Assembly (NCBI GenBank): GCA_963969595.1
Contig: OZ018416.1
Coordinates: forward strand, 11,300,065 to 11,364,064
Length of the DNA: 64,000 nt
Reading direction: 5' to 3'
DNA from: Neckera pumila
Lineage: Eukaryota > Streptophyta > Bryopsida > Hypnales > Neckeraceae
Shown here: piece by piece, positions 36,378 to 47,570 of the stretch
Numbering within the stretch: the first letter of the stretch is position 1
Layout: each line of letters starts with the position of its first letter
Position numbers and translations under genes: made by a program
The notes under the pieces: generated by a model
Told to the model about the DNA's origin: nothing
Seen by the model: the letters and a program-made list of their open reading frames with translations, nothing else
The model's database searches: none

Positions 36378-36708
36378 TTAACCTCATTAATCCTTAACCC
36401 CTCATTGATCCTTAACCCCTCATTAATCCTTAACCCCTCATCGCCTGGCAGCCATGGTCAGTGTGGGCAATGGATGCTTCGCGACCAGTGTGGAGAATGA
36501 GTTTCCAGCGGCGCCGATTTCCACAAAAGAGAGTTGACCTCACTGTTTTGATTGTTTGTTACCTTCGAGGTGCATTGGATGTGATTCTTAAATCAGATTT
36601 TTTTGTGGACTACATTTTCAGATTATAACGTTTGATCTTGGGTTTCTTCATGTTTTCCTTGCTTTTTCAACGGACAAAAACACATCTCTTTGGGCGGTGA
36701 AGGGTTAA
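36378..36708 (+). mobile_element. TTAA repeat, type I, with multiplied left end
   Basis: The core element is 36430-36708 (279 bp). Its ends are TTAACCCCTCATCGCC and, complemented, TTAACCCTTCACCGCC. In front of it the end is repeated: TTAACCTCATTAATCC at 36378, then TTAACCCCTCATTGATCC at 36394 and a near copy at 36412, with an 18-bp period between the last three starts. Confidence 0.72.
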
Positions 36709-36753
36709 AAGAACAGGAAGCTTGATTTGGGATGCAAGGTGTTTATTCTGTAT

Positions 36754-37680
36754 TTAACCCTTAATGGCCCAAGGCCTTTTTTCTGCCAAAAAACACGCAA
36801 TACTCCCATTTTTATAACAAAGAGTAAAACAAATTGAAAAATGTTTTTTTGGCACATATAACTATAGAATCTTACACCTAACTAGTATGAGAATGTGTGG
36901 GAAAAATTTCAAAATTTTTGACCGCAACAAATTGCAAGATATCTGCGTTTAAAGTGAAAAAACAAGTTTTTCAGCACATTATGGGACTAGATTTTATGAC
37001 TTTGAACATTTTTAACTTAAATATTTTGCACTACAGAGTTTTTAGCTTTAAATCTATATATTGGAGAACTAAGTTGAGAATCTAGGGAAAAAATAACTTC
37101 AGAAAAACTTAATTTTCATTCTTAAGAAAATGATTCAATAGAAGCATGTATGCAATAGAAGGAAAATTCAAAACATTAATAGCTTTTAGATGGAATTAAA
37201 GTGCACTAATTCTAATGATGAGATAGTTCTAGCAAGCAAACTAAACTATGTGGAATTTTTTTTTTTAAATTGCAAAAATTGCATTCCGAAATGAATCCTA
37301 CAAGTTATTTTTTCAAGAAGGTGCTCTAATTGCCCAAAAAACAAGATAAATTGTCCATAACTTTCTCATAAAATATCCAAATGAAATGAATCAAGCTTTC
37401 CAGATAGACAAAAATATAATCTATAAGAAAAAGAAATTAAAATTAAAAAAACTAAATTTTTTGAAATTCTTTTATGTTGCCTCCCTACCCCTGTTTTGAG
37501 CTTATTTGGGCATAACTTTTGTTCTCGGGCACCGATTGAAAAAAATTTATATTACCACAAAGCTTAGCAGATTTCTATCTTTAAAAAAGTTTCAGAAAAT
37601 CAAGACAAAAATTTAGCCCGTAGGTACTTGCCTGAAATCCCATTTGTCCCCCAAAGGGACAGTGGGCCTTTAGGGATTAA
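36754..37680 (-). mobile_element. TTAA repeat, type A, inverted
   Basis: Left TTAACCCTTAATGGCCCAAG, right GGGCCTTTAGGGATTAA, with reverse type A interior (TTTTGACCGCAACAAATTGC, CAGTTT-like and CTCGGGCACCGATTG blocks). 927 bp. Confidence 0.8.
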
Positions 37681-37929
37681 TATAGAAGGTGCATAAATTG
37701 AGGTAATTTACTATATAGTAGTGACAACAATTTCTATTCATGTTGAACTAGATCCAGTGACAAACGACACTTTCAATTTGAATCATTATTGGACCTCCTT
37801 CATGTCTTAGAAGTTCTCAAATGGTCACATATTTTACTATATGGTGCCATATTTGAGCATGATAAAGTTTAGGCATATTTGAGCATGATAAAGTTTAGGT
37901 GTTCAAAATTGATATTCAAAATGAAAGAT

Positions 37930-38780
37930 GTAAATTCCTCATTGACTAAGGAGTCCATTTTGTATTTTTTGAAAACCCAAGTGACTCTATTGATTTTCTA
38001 ATTTGGAATTTTTGCATGAGATTTTTGTAATAGATGCTAATCATCACAATCTAAATGTGAAGCTTTGTTTCACATCATTCCAATAAATATTGGAAAAGTA
38101 GTAAATTTATTTTTTGATTTCAATGTTGAACCAGGTTTCTAAACGTATATTCTGAAAAAGATTAATTAATTTTATTTGATTGTATAGATTGGCAATTACT
38201 CGAAAACATTTGAACCATTCAGTTCCAAATAATAAGTTGAAAGTTATGAAGAGTTTTATTTTGGGGACAATGAAGGTGATAAAAACATATAAAGTTGTTT
38301 TTTGGACTCAAATTTGAAAATTTCCAAATACAAATAAAAGCATAGGAAATATGTTGCTTATTAGGACATTCTTGCTATTAGGTTTTGCAATTCTCAATTT
38401 TATGTCAAAATTATTAGCGATTTAGTTTTTTTTACCATAACATACTACTTTCTGTTTTAATTTTTTTTTAAAAGATAAATACAATTTTTTTCAGGTATTC
38501 ACAATTATTTTTTCAATATGTTGACTAAAATACACAAGTAATGGGACATACATTATTTTTCTAGTGATGTTGAAAAATAGAACTTTACCTTTGGGAAGGG
38601 CTATAAAAAACTACTTTTGGAAGTTTAGGCACATCAAACTTGCAATCGACGGGGATTTTAACTGTGAAATTTGGGGAGGATGTAATTCAACAAGTGAAGT
38701 GAAGGATTTTATGACTGGATTTGTTATAAAATGAATGTAGATGAAGATTTTAGCCTTGCTTCAGGTATAAGTAATTTGGG
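37930..38780 (+). repeat. Dispersed repeat, type R, copy 2
   Basis: It matches 15690-16475 in order and orientation: AATCATCACAATCTAAATGT, GTGAAGCTTTGTTTCA, CTTGCAATCGACGGGGAT and the end block GATGAAGATTTTAGCCTTG. Termini unclear. Confidence 0.6.
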
Positions 38781-38926
38781 TACGGGTATGAGTCCTATTA
38801 GGCCTCATAACACCATAGTAAATTAGGAGTTAATTGTTGAATTATCAATCCAGTAGTATTGGTATATCATACTATATTTTGATACATTATTCATACTTAA
38901 GAGTCAAATGCGGTTCTCTACAAATC
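38781..38926. other. Short spacer
   Basis: Nothing recognised between repeat R and the TTAA-unit chain. Confidence 0.3.
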
Positions 38927-39822
38927 TTCAACCTTGAAATGACACGGCAACCCCAAAGTGTTCAATGGATGACAAAAAATCTTTCTATATAAGATAGAAG
39001 TGCATATGTTCATCTTTAGAATTTTGTATGAAAATAACAGGTATTGCATAGAAGTTTGACCTCTAACAAGTGGTATTTTCTTTTGGCAATTGATTTGTAT
39101 ATTATTAGTACCAAAAAATATGATTTCCATGGTGCCAGCCTGACATTTTATAATTAATTCTAGAAAGATGCCATAGACACTAAGTGTCTAATAAATGAGA
39201 AAGAATCCTTCTACGCATGACAAAAAAGCAAATGTGGCATCCTTGGAATTTTGTATGAAAAGGAAAAGTCTTGTGCAGTCGTTTGACCTCCAATGAGTTT
39301 TTTTTTTTTAATATTATAAGCAAATGATTCACACAGTACAAAAAAGGATGATTTCCACAGTGACCAACCTGGTGTTTTTTGGGTTAATCCTACAAGCATG
39401 CCAAAGCCACTAAGTCTCTAATGGATGATAGATAATCTTTCTATACAAGACAGAAGTGTAGATGTTGATTCTTGGAATTTTGTATGAAAAGGAAAAGTCT
39501 TGCACATTAGTTTTGACCTCCAATGAGTGTTATTGGATTTTTTAACAAATGTTCACATGGTACCTCAGAGGTTGATTTCCATGGTGACCAATCCGCCCTT
39601 CTAGGATTGGTGATTAACCCTTAAATGTTGACACGGACATTTGGCGTCCAATGGATGATAGAAAACTCTTCTATTAGGACAAAAGTTCAACTATTCATCC
39701 GTGGAATTTGTACAATAGTTTGCCTTCCAATGAGTGTTTTGTTGTTTTTTAAGCCAATGATTCATATGGTAATGAAAAGGGATGATTTCTAAGGAGTCAC
39801 ATGTTTGTCCTTTGACCCTTAA
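38927..39822 (+). repeat. Four type U units head to tail, joined at TTAA
   Basis: Units of about 231, 234, 233 and 210 bp join at TTAA at 39154-39157, 39384-39387 and 39613-39616; the last ends at 39819-39822. Each contains AATGGATGATAG or a variant, then GGAATTTTGTATGAAAA, TTTGACCTCCAATGAGT and GATGATTTCC. The outer ends resemble worn TTAACCCTTAAA and CCTTTGACCCTTAA, as in the other TTAA elements. Confidence 0.75.
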
Positions 39823-40696
39823 TCCCTGAAGCACTGAACATGCTTTTTTAAGAACATAGCATTTTTGGGCAGCTCACTACAAGCGGAGTTATCATTTTTT
39901 TTCTTTGAAATTTTCACACAGCATTTTTCCAAGGAGTAGCTTTAAGGCCCAACAATTTTTATAACTTTTGACTGCATGGTTAAAAAGTTATTCTATGATA
40001 TGTGATTTTCAATGCTTGGCGGGCAACTAAAAAAATTCTTAAAAAATCACTTTTAAAAAAAATAAAAAATTGAAATTGGTTCTCTAGATTTATATATACA
40101 TGGAATGCTTTGAATCATTCCATTTTGATTTATGAGTTGAAAATTATGAGGTGTTCTAGTTTGCGAGCAGTTATAGATTTCCTATTCTAAAATAAACTTT
40201 GAAGTCCTTTATTTAACTCAATTTTTAACAATAAATCAAAATGGAATGATTCAAAGCATTCTAAGAATGCTTAACAATTTAGTGTTTTGAATCATTTTCA
40301 ACTTTTGTGTACTTACTATTTTTTTCTTGTATGTTGTACAATTCTAAATGATCTAAAAAATTTTGAGCATATGGCCAACTTGACTTCAAAAATGAATCCA
40401 AAGAGTAACCACCATTTTAGACATTTTTTCATACAAATGTGACCTTGTGAAGTGCAGCTGCCCGATTTTTCGCAGGCCAAAAAATGGATTTTTCTCAATT
40501 CAAACACTAATATCTTGCAATCTACATGGTGAAAAATTCTGAAATTTTTTCCACATATTCTCAAACCAGCGTCCTACAAGATCTTATGGTTACATGTGTC
40601 CAAAATTTTTTTTTTCTAAAGTTTGGTACTTGTATTAGAAATAGCAATTTTGGAGCGTTTTTGGTGAAAACATAATAAAAAACCTTTAGGGATTAA
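39819..40696 (-). mobile_element. TTAA repeat, type B, inverted, inside the U chain
   Basis: Left TTAATCCCTGAAGCACTGAA, right AACCTTTAGGGATTAA. The interior is the reverse of 12728-13474, longer at 878 bp. It shares one TTAA with the U unit on each side. Confidence 0.76.
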
Positions 40697-40906
40697 ACAT
40701 CAAGGCGGGCGTTTTGCGGTTGATGAATGACAAGGAATCTCTTGTGTAGGACAAAATTACAACTATTCATCCTCAGAATTTTGTTGTGAAAAGGAAAAGT
40801 CTTCTAAAATACTTTGACTTCCAATGAGTGTTTTTGTTGTTTCTTAAGCCAATGATTCACACAGTAATGAAAAGGGATGATTTCCAAGATCTTCTTTGTC
40901 CTTTAA
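40693..40906 (+). repeat. Type U unit, fifth in the chain
   Basis: It has GATGAATGACAAGGAATCTC, TGACTTCCAATGAGTG and AAAAGGGATGATTTCC in the same order as units 1-4, between shared TTAA sites. Confidence 0.75.
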
Positions 40907-41523
40907 CTCCTAAATGCCCAATGCTTGTTTTGAGCTCTAAATTGAACAAAAAGCCAACATTTTGATAAACTAAATCTTTTTTTTGAAGTGTATCTGTACA
41001 AAGTAGACATGCTAGAGATCATGTAGGAAAAGAAAACACAACAATATCATGTAAAGACTGAAAGGTTATAATGTTTGATCATGAGGGTGTTAAAATTATG
41101 AATTCAGGTCTCTTTTTGCATGTCAAATCTAAAAAGTTGGTCACCAAAAAAATATGAGGTTGAAGGGCCTCACATGCATAACCCTAATCGATTTATGGCT
41201 TCTCAAAATCTACTCTACAATTTTTTTTTAAATGAATTTCTAGTGTGTTTTTTTCTCCAAGATCTAGTATATTTGAGGCTCGTTTCCAAGAGCCCTCAAC
41301 ACTACGGAAAGTCAAGTTTGCAATGGGTGCCCTTGCACAAAATCTTAAACCAAATAAATCAAAATCATTCATTTTCAAAATCGGATTTTTGATGCTAAAA
41401 CTACACTTCAAGAAGAATCCGTCAAAAATATAAACTACTACAAATAGCAATTTAGTTAGGTCTTTTTACACTTCAAAGTTTTGTCAACACCAAAATGTGG
41501 TGCCTTGGACATTTAGGGGTTAA
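40903..41523 (+). mobile_element. TTAA repeat, type G, 621 bp
   Basis: Left TTAACTCCTAAATGCCCAAT, right TTGGACATTTAGGGGTTAA, inverted ends with TTAA outermost. The interior is unlike A or B; open frames on both strands inside it (41120-41450) overlap and show no family motif. Confidence 0.72.
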
Positions 41524-42994
41524 GGGTTGTTTTCCAAGGAATTTTGGTTGGGAGACACACTGCACCCCCTGGCTGGTCATCACTGTGAATCAAGAGGAAC
41601 AAACTCCAACTTTCCAGATCCAAAATCTAATGATACCATATTCAAAATTTGGGAGTGTTTCAGTTGGTGATTCCGTCCTCTAAATTGGGACATCACCTAT
41701 CCTACATTCCATTATACTTTTAGAATATATTTTTAATAATGCGTCACTCAAAATACAAACTAGTATGGGCCTGTGGGGCCTCCATGGCACTAACTTAACT
41801 TACTACCTAACTTACTACCTAACTTACTACCTGGTAGTAACTTAACGTACCTGCACGGACGGACCTGCCTTCTGGATTTGTTGCTTCCAGCATTCCAGGG
41901 GTAGCCGGAATGTCGGTTATATTAATAAAACTTTCAAGAGCATCATCCATAGTCAGTCAATTGCACGATAGCTCTCACATTGCCTGAGGAAGTGAAGATT
42001 CCATGTGGCAGTGCAAGTGAAGTGTGCACCATTTTGTGGTGGTTTACTCAAGCTCTGGATGCCCATGTGCAACCCACAAGCCAGGCAAATAGACAATGCA
42101 TTTCAAGGAGAGAGAGAGAGAGAGGTCGCGCCCTTTGACCAGCATTGACCAGCATCACATGGAACCAGCGATCCCAGAACAGATATATGGTAATTTGTGA
42201 CGAGGCTATAACCGTGTATTACATGGGCCTATTTCCACAACATGGAGTTGTACTTGTGAAATATTGTCTGATAAGGTGGAAGCACCCAAAACCGTCAAAA
42301 TAAAGAATTCAGCATACTTGGAGGCACCATTTCAAAAAAATAATATTTTTGTAGTAAAGGCAAGAGAAAATCGTACATTTTCAAAAAAAAAAAAGATTTT
42401 TTGGACTTGGCATATATTTGCAAAGTTGCAGTCCCCTAGACCACTAAAACCATCCTGTAGGTGGACCCAGATCTAAAGTCCGACAAATTCAACACTTATC
42501 CAATCACAATGAAGAGAGGAGAAAACTTTACGACACATGTCAAAGACCATTCAATGGAAGTTTAAGAATGGTTTAATGTCCATTAGTTTGATTCTTAGTA
42601 TTAATTAGAAGCCATTAGTTTAGTGGTCAACAATGGCAACTTAAAATATTTACTGTAGAAATGGTGAAATTGCGCATAATATATTTTTTCTCTAGTGTAG
42701 TAAGAGTTATGACAAGTACACAAATTCATTACATCAGATATGAATGTTCATGACTAATTTTTGTCATTTGTAAGGGCTCCAATTGCTAAGTGATTGAAGA
42801 ATTTGTCAAAAAAATGGTGATTTGGAGGGAAGGACCTAGAAATTTGTTCACTTTGAAATCCTCTTGAATGCTCATTTCTTTCAAAATTACTTAGAAATAT
42901 GTCTTTCAACACAATGTAAGTAACCTATAAGTCACATATAAACTCAAAACTTTCACTAATAAGGGAACTGAATCCTAATTACTATTAGCAAGAC
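41524..42994. other. Intergenic with two simple repeats
   Basis: AACTTACTACCT is repeated three times at 41797-41832, and a (GA)n run lies at 42107-42124. No gene recognised. Confidence 0.45.
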
Positions 42995-43239
42995 TCATTA
43001 GAATGGATTGGGGCCTTTGAAATGCCGTTTTGGGCCCATTCCCCTATCCGGCCCGATTCTGTAAACACCCGTACGGGTTGTTAGAATTTTTTTCCCAAAT
43101 ATCATTTTAAGCAAAAGAAACACCCAAAATGACGTGGCACGGTCTCGGCCACATCAGCCAACAATTATCTTGCATTCCTACAGTCTAGGAACGCTAGAAA
43201 ACTCACAGTCTTCCAAAGGCTCCAAATCCCTTCTAATAA
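42995..43239 (+). mobile_element. Inverted-repeat element, type J, copy 2
   Basis: CATTAGAATGGATTGGGGCC at the left faces GGCTCCAAATCCCTTCTAAT at the right. Internal blocks ATATCATTTTAAGCAA and GACGTGGCAC match copy 1 at 14445. Confidence 0.7.
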
Positions 43240-43469
43240 TCCAATTGCATGCAATATTAATGTTTTGCACACCTCAAGACAAACAAACCACATTAGAGGT
43301 ATAAATTAGAGTAAAACATAATATGAAGTTGTATAAGGTTCCCACAAGTTGGTGGCACCCGTAGTCTCGCACTCCATCTTATACAAGTGTAGATTAGAAA
43401 GCACTTCCCAATACAAACTTTCAATGTCAAGGAAATTGAAGAGTCTTGAAGCCCAAGCTAGCATAATCT
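43240..43469. other. Short spacer
   Basis: Nothing recognised. Confidence 0.3.
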
Positions 43470-44684
43470 CACATTACAAAAAATTGCACGCCTCTGGAGG
43501 GTTGCTCTAGAGTGACCAAACCAATCTATTACTTGAAAATAGGCATGTAGCCACAGTGAGTAGTCAGAGTATGTGAATTTCAGGAAGGATGTCAAGACTC
43601 ACTAATGTGACTGTAGTACATGTCTGATTAATTAGGATATTAATCAAATTTGATATTATTCACCAAAATGAAGTGGATTTTGATGCTAATTGTCAAAAAA
43701 TTTAGAAACACTGGTGATTTTGAACTAGCTTTGTAAGCCAAATTATTCAATGAATTTGAAGTTGGGAAGGGAAGATATTTATACAAGTGGGATAGTAGTA
43801 GGTACAACAATTCATGTGGGATATGTAAATTAGAACTAATAAGAACACAACCACTTTAAGCAAAAAGCAGAAATTGTGTTAAAATACAAATTTTAGACCT
43901 CATTTTGACATAGTAGAATAGTTTTTTTCAAAAATCTTTGAACTAAAAAAATGTGTAAAGTCAATTTAGTTTTGATCTCCAAAAATCCGTTTGAGGTGGA
44001 GAGCTTCCAATAAAAAGTTATAGACAAAATTCTAAAAGGATTTGGAAGCAAAATTTTCTTTGACATTTAAACACTCTCTTAGAATTTTGTCTACAACTTT
44101 TTATTGGAATATCTAAACTTCAAACGGATTTTTGGAGATGAACACTAGATTGACTCTACACATTTTTTTGGTTCAAAGATTTTTGAAAAAAACTATTCTA
44201 CTATGCCTAGAAATGAGGTCTAAAATTAGACTTTTAACACAATTCTTGAATTTTAACAATGAGTGATCTCTCTTCAAAATATCCCGTATAGTCTTTGAGA
44301 TTACAACATGGACAATTGATTTTTCTATATAAACAACCTCTTCACCCTTCATTTTCACCAATTGTCAATGAAATATGACTATCACATTGCCATTAAAATA
44401 GATCTTGATGTCATTGGACTGATTTCGACATTTGAATTTTTTCCAAAAATTGGTTAGAGTACAAGGTATGCAATTATCAGGATTAAGGTGCATTATAATA
44501 CTTGAACCCTGATTATTTAATGCCTTGTACTTAGATATTGAACCATTGACACATTCGGCGTCGCGGTGCAAGGTGAACGACTATAGGAGAAAAAACAATC
44601 TTTTATCCAATTTAAATGTTATTGTGGGGTCCTTTCAGCTGCTCTGGAGCGGCCCACTTGAGGCCTGCAATTTTCTGTAATGTG
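43470..44684. mobile_element. Inverted-repeat element, type L, with nested fold-back
   Basis: The left end CACATTACAAAAAATTGCAC and following GCCTCTGGAGGG face, at the right, the complement of CACATTACAGAAAATTGCAG and GCCTCAAGTGGG. The inner part of this end resembles that of type K at 63070. The middle is filled by a large palindrome at 43871-44244. No target duplication is obvious. Confidence 0.6.
43871..44244. repeat. Large palindrome, arms about 165 bp
   Basis: AATTGTGTTAAAA at the left and TTTTAACACAATT at the right bound two arms, for example AGTAGAATAGTTTTTTTCAA against TTGAAAAAAACTATTCTACT. The centre is near 44058. A transcript would fold into a long hairpin. Confidence 0.8.
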
Positions 44685-44817
44685 AAAACTAAAGAATGTA
44701 GAAGGGGAGGATACTGCTAAATCAACCCAAGATCAAACATCCATGTGCCGGCCAACCTTAATAGCATTCTTCCAAGAATCTATCACCTTTGACTTGCAAG
44801 GAAAATTCTCCAAGGAA

Positions 44818-44985
44818 TAAGGTCAAACCACCCATTCCCAATCGGAGACCTAGTTGCGATCAAATGTAAAAAACGTATTCATTTTAGAACTTAGATGTTC
44901 TTACACCATAGATAGCTTATGGTTTGTTGACCCAAACCATAAGCTATCTGCCCGGGTACGCAATTCCTATATTATACACGGAGGT
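44818..44985 (-). repeat. Inverted-pair repeat, left copy
   Basis: AAGGTCAAACCACCCATTCC, ATTCATTTTAGAACTTA, ATGTTCTTACAC and CCCGGGTACGCAA occur here and, in reverse complement and the same order, at 53655-53800. The pair encloses the transposon-like locus at 45153-50274. Similarity appears to stop outside these limits. Confidence 0.7.
44911..44948. repeat. Perfect 16-bp-arm hairpin
   Basis: GATAGCTTATGGTTTG and CAAACCATAAGCTATC are separated by TTGACC. The sister copy at 53655-53800 has only a single GATAG-like block here, so the palindrome was added in this copy. Confidence 0.85.
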
Positions 44986-45152
44986 CATCAGCATTAAAAC
45001 AGCTTAGAGGGCGGCTTTTGTAAAAATTATATGGAATTAAAATGACCAAAAAGTTAGGTGAAGACCAAATTAAATAAAATAGATGTAGAAAATGTTGGGT
45101 TGCATATTTATTAAAAAAACCTTCACAATCTAAATATGAAGAATTGAAACAC

Positions 45153-45853
45153 TTATTTTGTTAACCTTGTAGAGCGTCTAATGGGAGTGTCAGAAATAGA
45201 TGCCAGAATAGTATTTGGTGATACTATAGGGCCCTTTCGAGGTCTCCCTCTTTTGGAAGGAGCTGTAGCAATTACAGATGTAGCACACTCCTTCCTATTA
45301 CTAACTCCATTACATGAACCTCTACGCTTCATCTCACAATCTATATATTTGTCCAAGGCATCATGATCCTCTACGGCCAATGTATAAACGTCCTTATCTG
45401 CATCAATGACAATTGTAACAATGCATACAACACTCTCCAAGCCAATAAAGTCGCATTCAACTCCTTCATAACCTCCATATGTGTATTGCAATCCTGCAAT
45501 GTGCTTGTAATACTTGGGCAATATACTGATTTTCTCATTAGAAAGTGAAACACTTCGTATATAATCCACTTGGGCTCCTTTTTCTCCAACAGCCTTGACT
45601 ATTTTCTGCACTCTTCCAATGTGCCATACCAACTTACCCTTACCCTCATCAGACAAAAGTCCTACATCATCAAACAATCCAATATGCACTTGATCATCAT
45701 CATGCACATAAACATCTGAATATGTACTTTTATATCTAACACGCCTCAACCTATCCAAGGGCAACTTTTCAAGGGAGTGTATGTTCAATTTAGAATTTAA
45801 CCTCATTTTGTACACTTGACCTTTACCTGGTAATTCAATTGTAGAAGAGTGTT
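45153..45853 (-). pseudogene. Fragment 5: C-terminal part with AT-hook
   Basis: The frame enters from the TTAA site and reads HSSTIELPGKGQVYKMRLNS, then about 215 residues to a stop at 45153. A stretch with HDDDQVHIGLFDDVGL and YIRSVSLSNEK has no assigned domain. KRGRPRK (GRPRK at 45234-45248) is a canonical AT-hook for the minor groove of AT-rich DNA, and RRSTRLTK closes the protein. No stop or frameshift interrupts this part. It would be easy to misread as a separate 220-residue gene starting at 45815; that start is a GTG and the coding frame continues upstream of it. Confidence 0.6.
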
Positions 45854-46783
45854 TTAACCCCTAAAGGACCAACATGCGTTTTTTGGCCGTATAGAAATTT
45901 TGGGCAGGTACGTGTGACTAGAGATATCCATATTTGAGGCTAAAATTTTAATAGAAGGTGGGGGCGAGGAATATCTTCATGTGTACCAAGTTTCATGACA
46001 TTTCAAAATACGAGTCAAAAGTTGTGACTTGATATGTTACTTTTTTTCGTAACCGGGCAGTTTGGGCAGATCAGAAAAAATCATTTTTTCTGGAATTTTT
46101 TTTTGAAATTAATTCTCTACATTTATATATACTTAAAAAGCTTTGAGTCACTCGATTTCAATCAATGAGTCAAAAATTATGAGGTTTATTGGTTTGCGGG
46201 CAGTTATGAATTCTTCACTCTAAAAAAAACTTTAAAGTCGTTTATTTAACTCAATTTTCGATATTTTTGGAAAAAAATTAATCCTAGGATTTAGGTTGAT
46301 TATTACAACATTACAACCGTTGGGATTGGCATTTTTAAATTCCATGATTAAATTTTAACAATTTAGTATTTTGAGTCATTTTCTACTTCTTTCTACTTAC
46401 TATTTTTTTTCCTATATGTTGTACAATTCCAAATGATGTGAAATTTCTCATGCATATAGACAACTTGTTTAGGAAATTGAATTTTTAAGAAGCACCACCT
46501 TTATCGGCATTTTTTCATTGAAAAGTGAGCTTGCAAAGTGCAGCTGCCCAATTTTTGCAGTATTGAAAAAATGGTTTTCAAGACTTTGAATGCTTATATC
46601 TTATGATCCACACAGCGGAATTTTCTGAAATTTATACCACATGTTTTCAAAATATCATACTACAAGATCCTACGGTTGCATGTGTCAAAAATTGTTTTTT
46701 TCCAAAAATTTGGTAGTTGTATTAGAAATGGCAGTTTTGGAGCGTTTTTGGTGATTACATAGTCATGAAACTTTAGGGGTTAA
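45854..46783 (-). mobile_element. TTAA repeat, type B variant, inserted in the coding sequence
   Basis: Left TTAACCCCTAAAGGACC at 45854, right CTTTAGGGGTTAA ending at 46783. The interior is a reverse type B variant (TTGTACAATTCCAAATGATG, CAGCTGCCCAATTTTTGCAG). Deleting 926 bases from the first base after one TTAA through the other TTAA joins codons ACT-TTA-AAA-CAC in frame. This shows that TTAA is the duplicated target and that the gene was continuous before the insertion. Confidence 0.85.
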
Positions 46784-47570
46784 AGTATTTTTTGAGCCTA
46801 CACTCAAAGTTCTATTATCTACATCATCACTTTGCTCAGCATGTAATAATGTTGATTGTAAAACTACTCTGGCTTCTCTAAGAGGTCCATCATCAACAAT
46901 ATGATTGTTAGTTATTTCTATACAATTTTCATGTATATTATGAGCTAATGATTCATGACTAAAAGAAGGGGGTTTAGGGTTAGTCCATTTCCTTGATGTT
47001 TGGAGTACTTCCTTCATGGCAGCCCTCTCAGCCCTATTTTGCGCCATGACAATGCCTTCACACCAAGCCTTCTTAAGATTCTCATCAGTCACTGAGGCAT
47101 AATCACACAAGTTAGAACTTGCCACTTGGGCATTTGATAACCACCATATATTCTTCTTCCGTTGAGATTGAGCAAATGATATTCCATCATCAGAATACTT
47201 AATTTGCTCAGTTCTGCCAATGTGAGAACATCTTTCAATAGCTTCTCCAATAGAAATTGTATGTTTGTTCTTCACTTGTTGCCCAAGAAGGGATAAAAAG
47301 TCCTCACAACAATCAAAACCAATATTACTTAATGGACATGGCAAATGAGGGTAAGTATTTCTCATCATTCTAACATAATTAACAGCAGCATGACAAGATA
47401 TGAAGCAATCAGTGCGGGTCTCTCTACTCATCCAATTGCCTCCAATGGTATGACCATGCTTTTGATGAAGAATGTACTATGTTCCATAATAAAGCATATG
47501 ACTAACAAATGAAGCAAGCATTACCCTCTCATACATTGTTCCACGTCCATAGAAAATCTCTAAAAATGCC
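46784..47570 (-). pseudogene. Fragment 4: CCEDFLSLLGQ region
   Basis: From about 47570 the frame reads IFYGRGTMYERVML and SFVSHMLYYGT, meets a TAG at 47477-47479, and goes on with YILHQKHGHTIGGNWMSRET. The DCCEDFLSLLGQ block lies at 47279-47314, followed by NKHTISIGEAIERCSHIGR. Coding runs into the TTAA site at 46780-46783, where a type B repeat begins; residues read past that point belong to the repeat, not the gene. Confidence 0.5.

Noticed and set aside
36897..37085. Open frames of 60-100 codons that recur in several places (also 34507-34867, 54926-55235, 31854-32063)
   Set aside because: They are the same segment of type A repeats in both orientations, not a gene family.
45181..45548. 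Plus-strand open frames at the AT-hook fragment
   Set aside because: They are antisense to the better supported minus-strand coding sequence.
45854..46783. Intron instead of inserted repeat
   Set aside because: The borders are TTAA and inverted ends, not GT-AG, and the sequence is a member of a dispersed repeat family.
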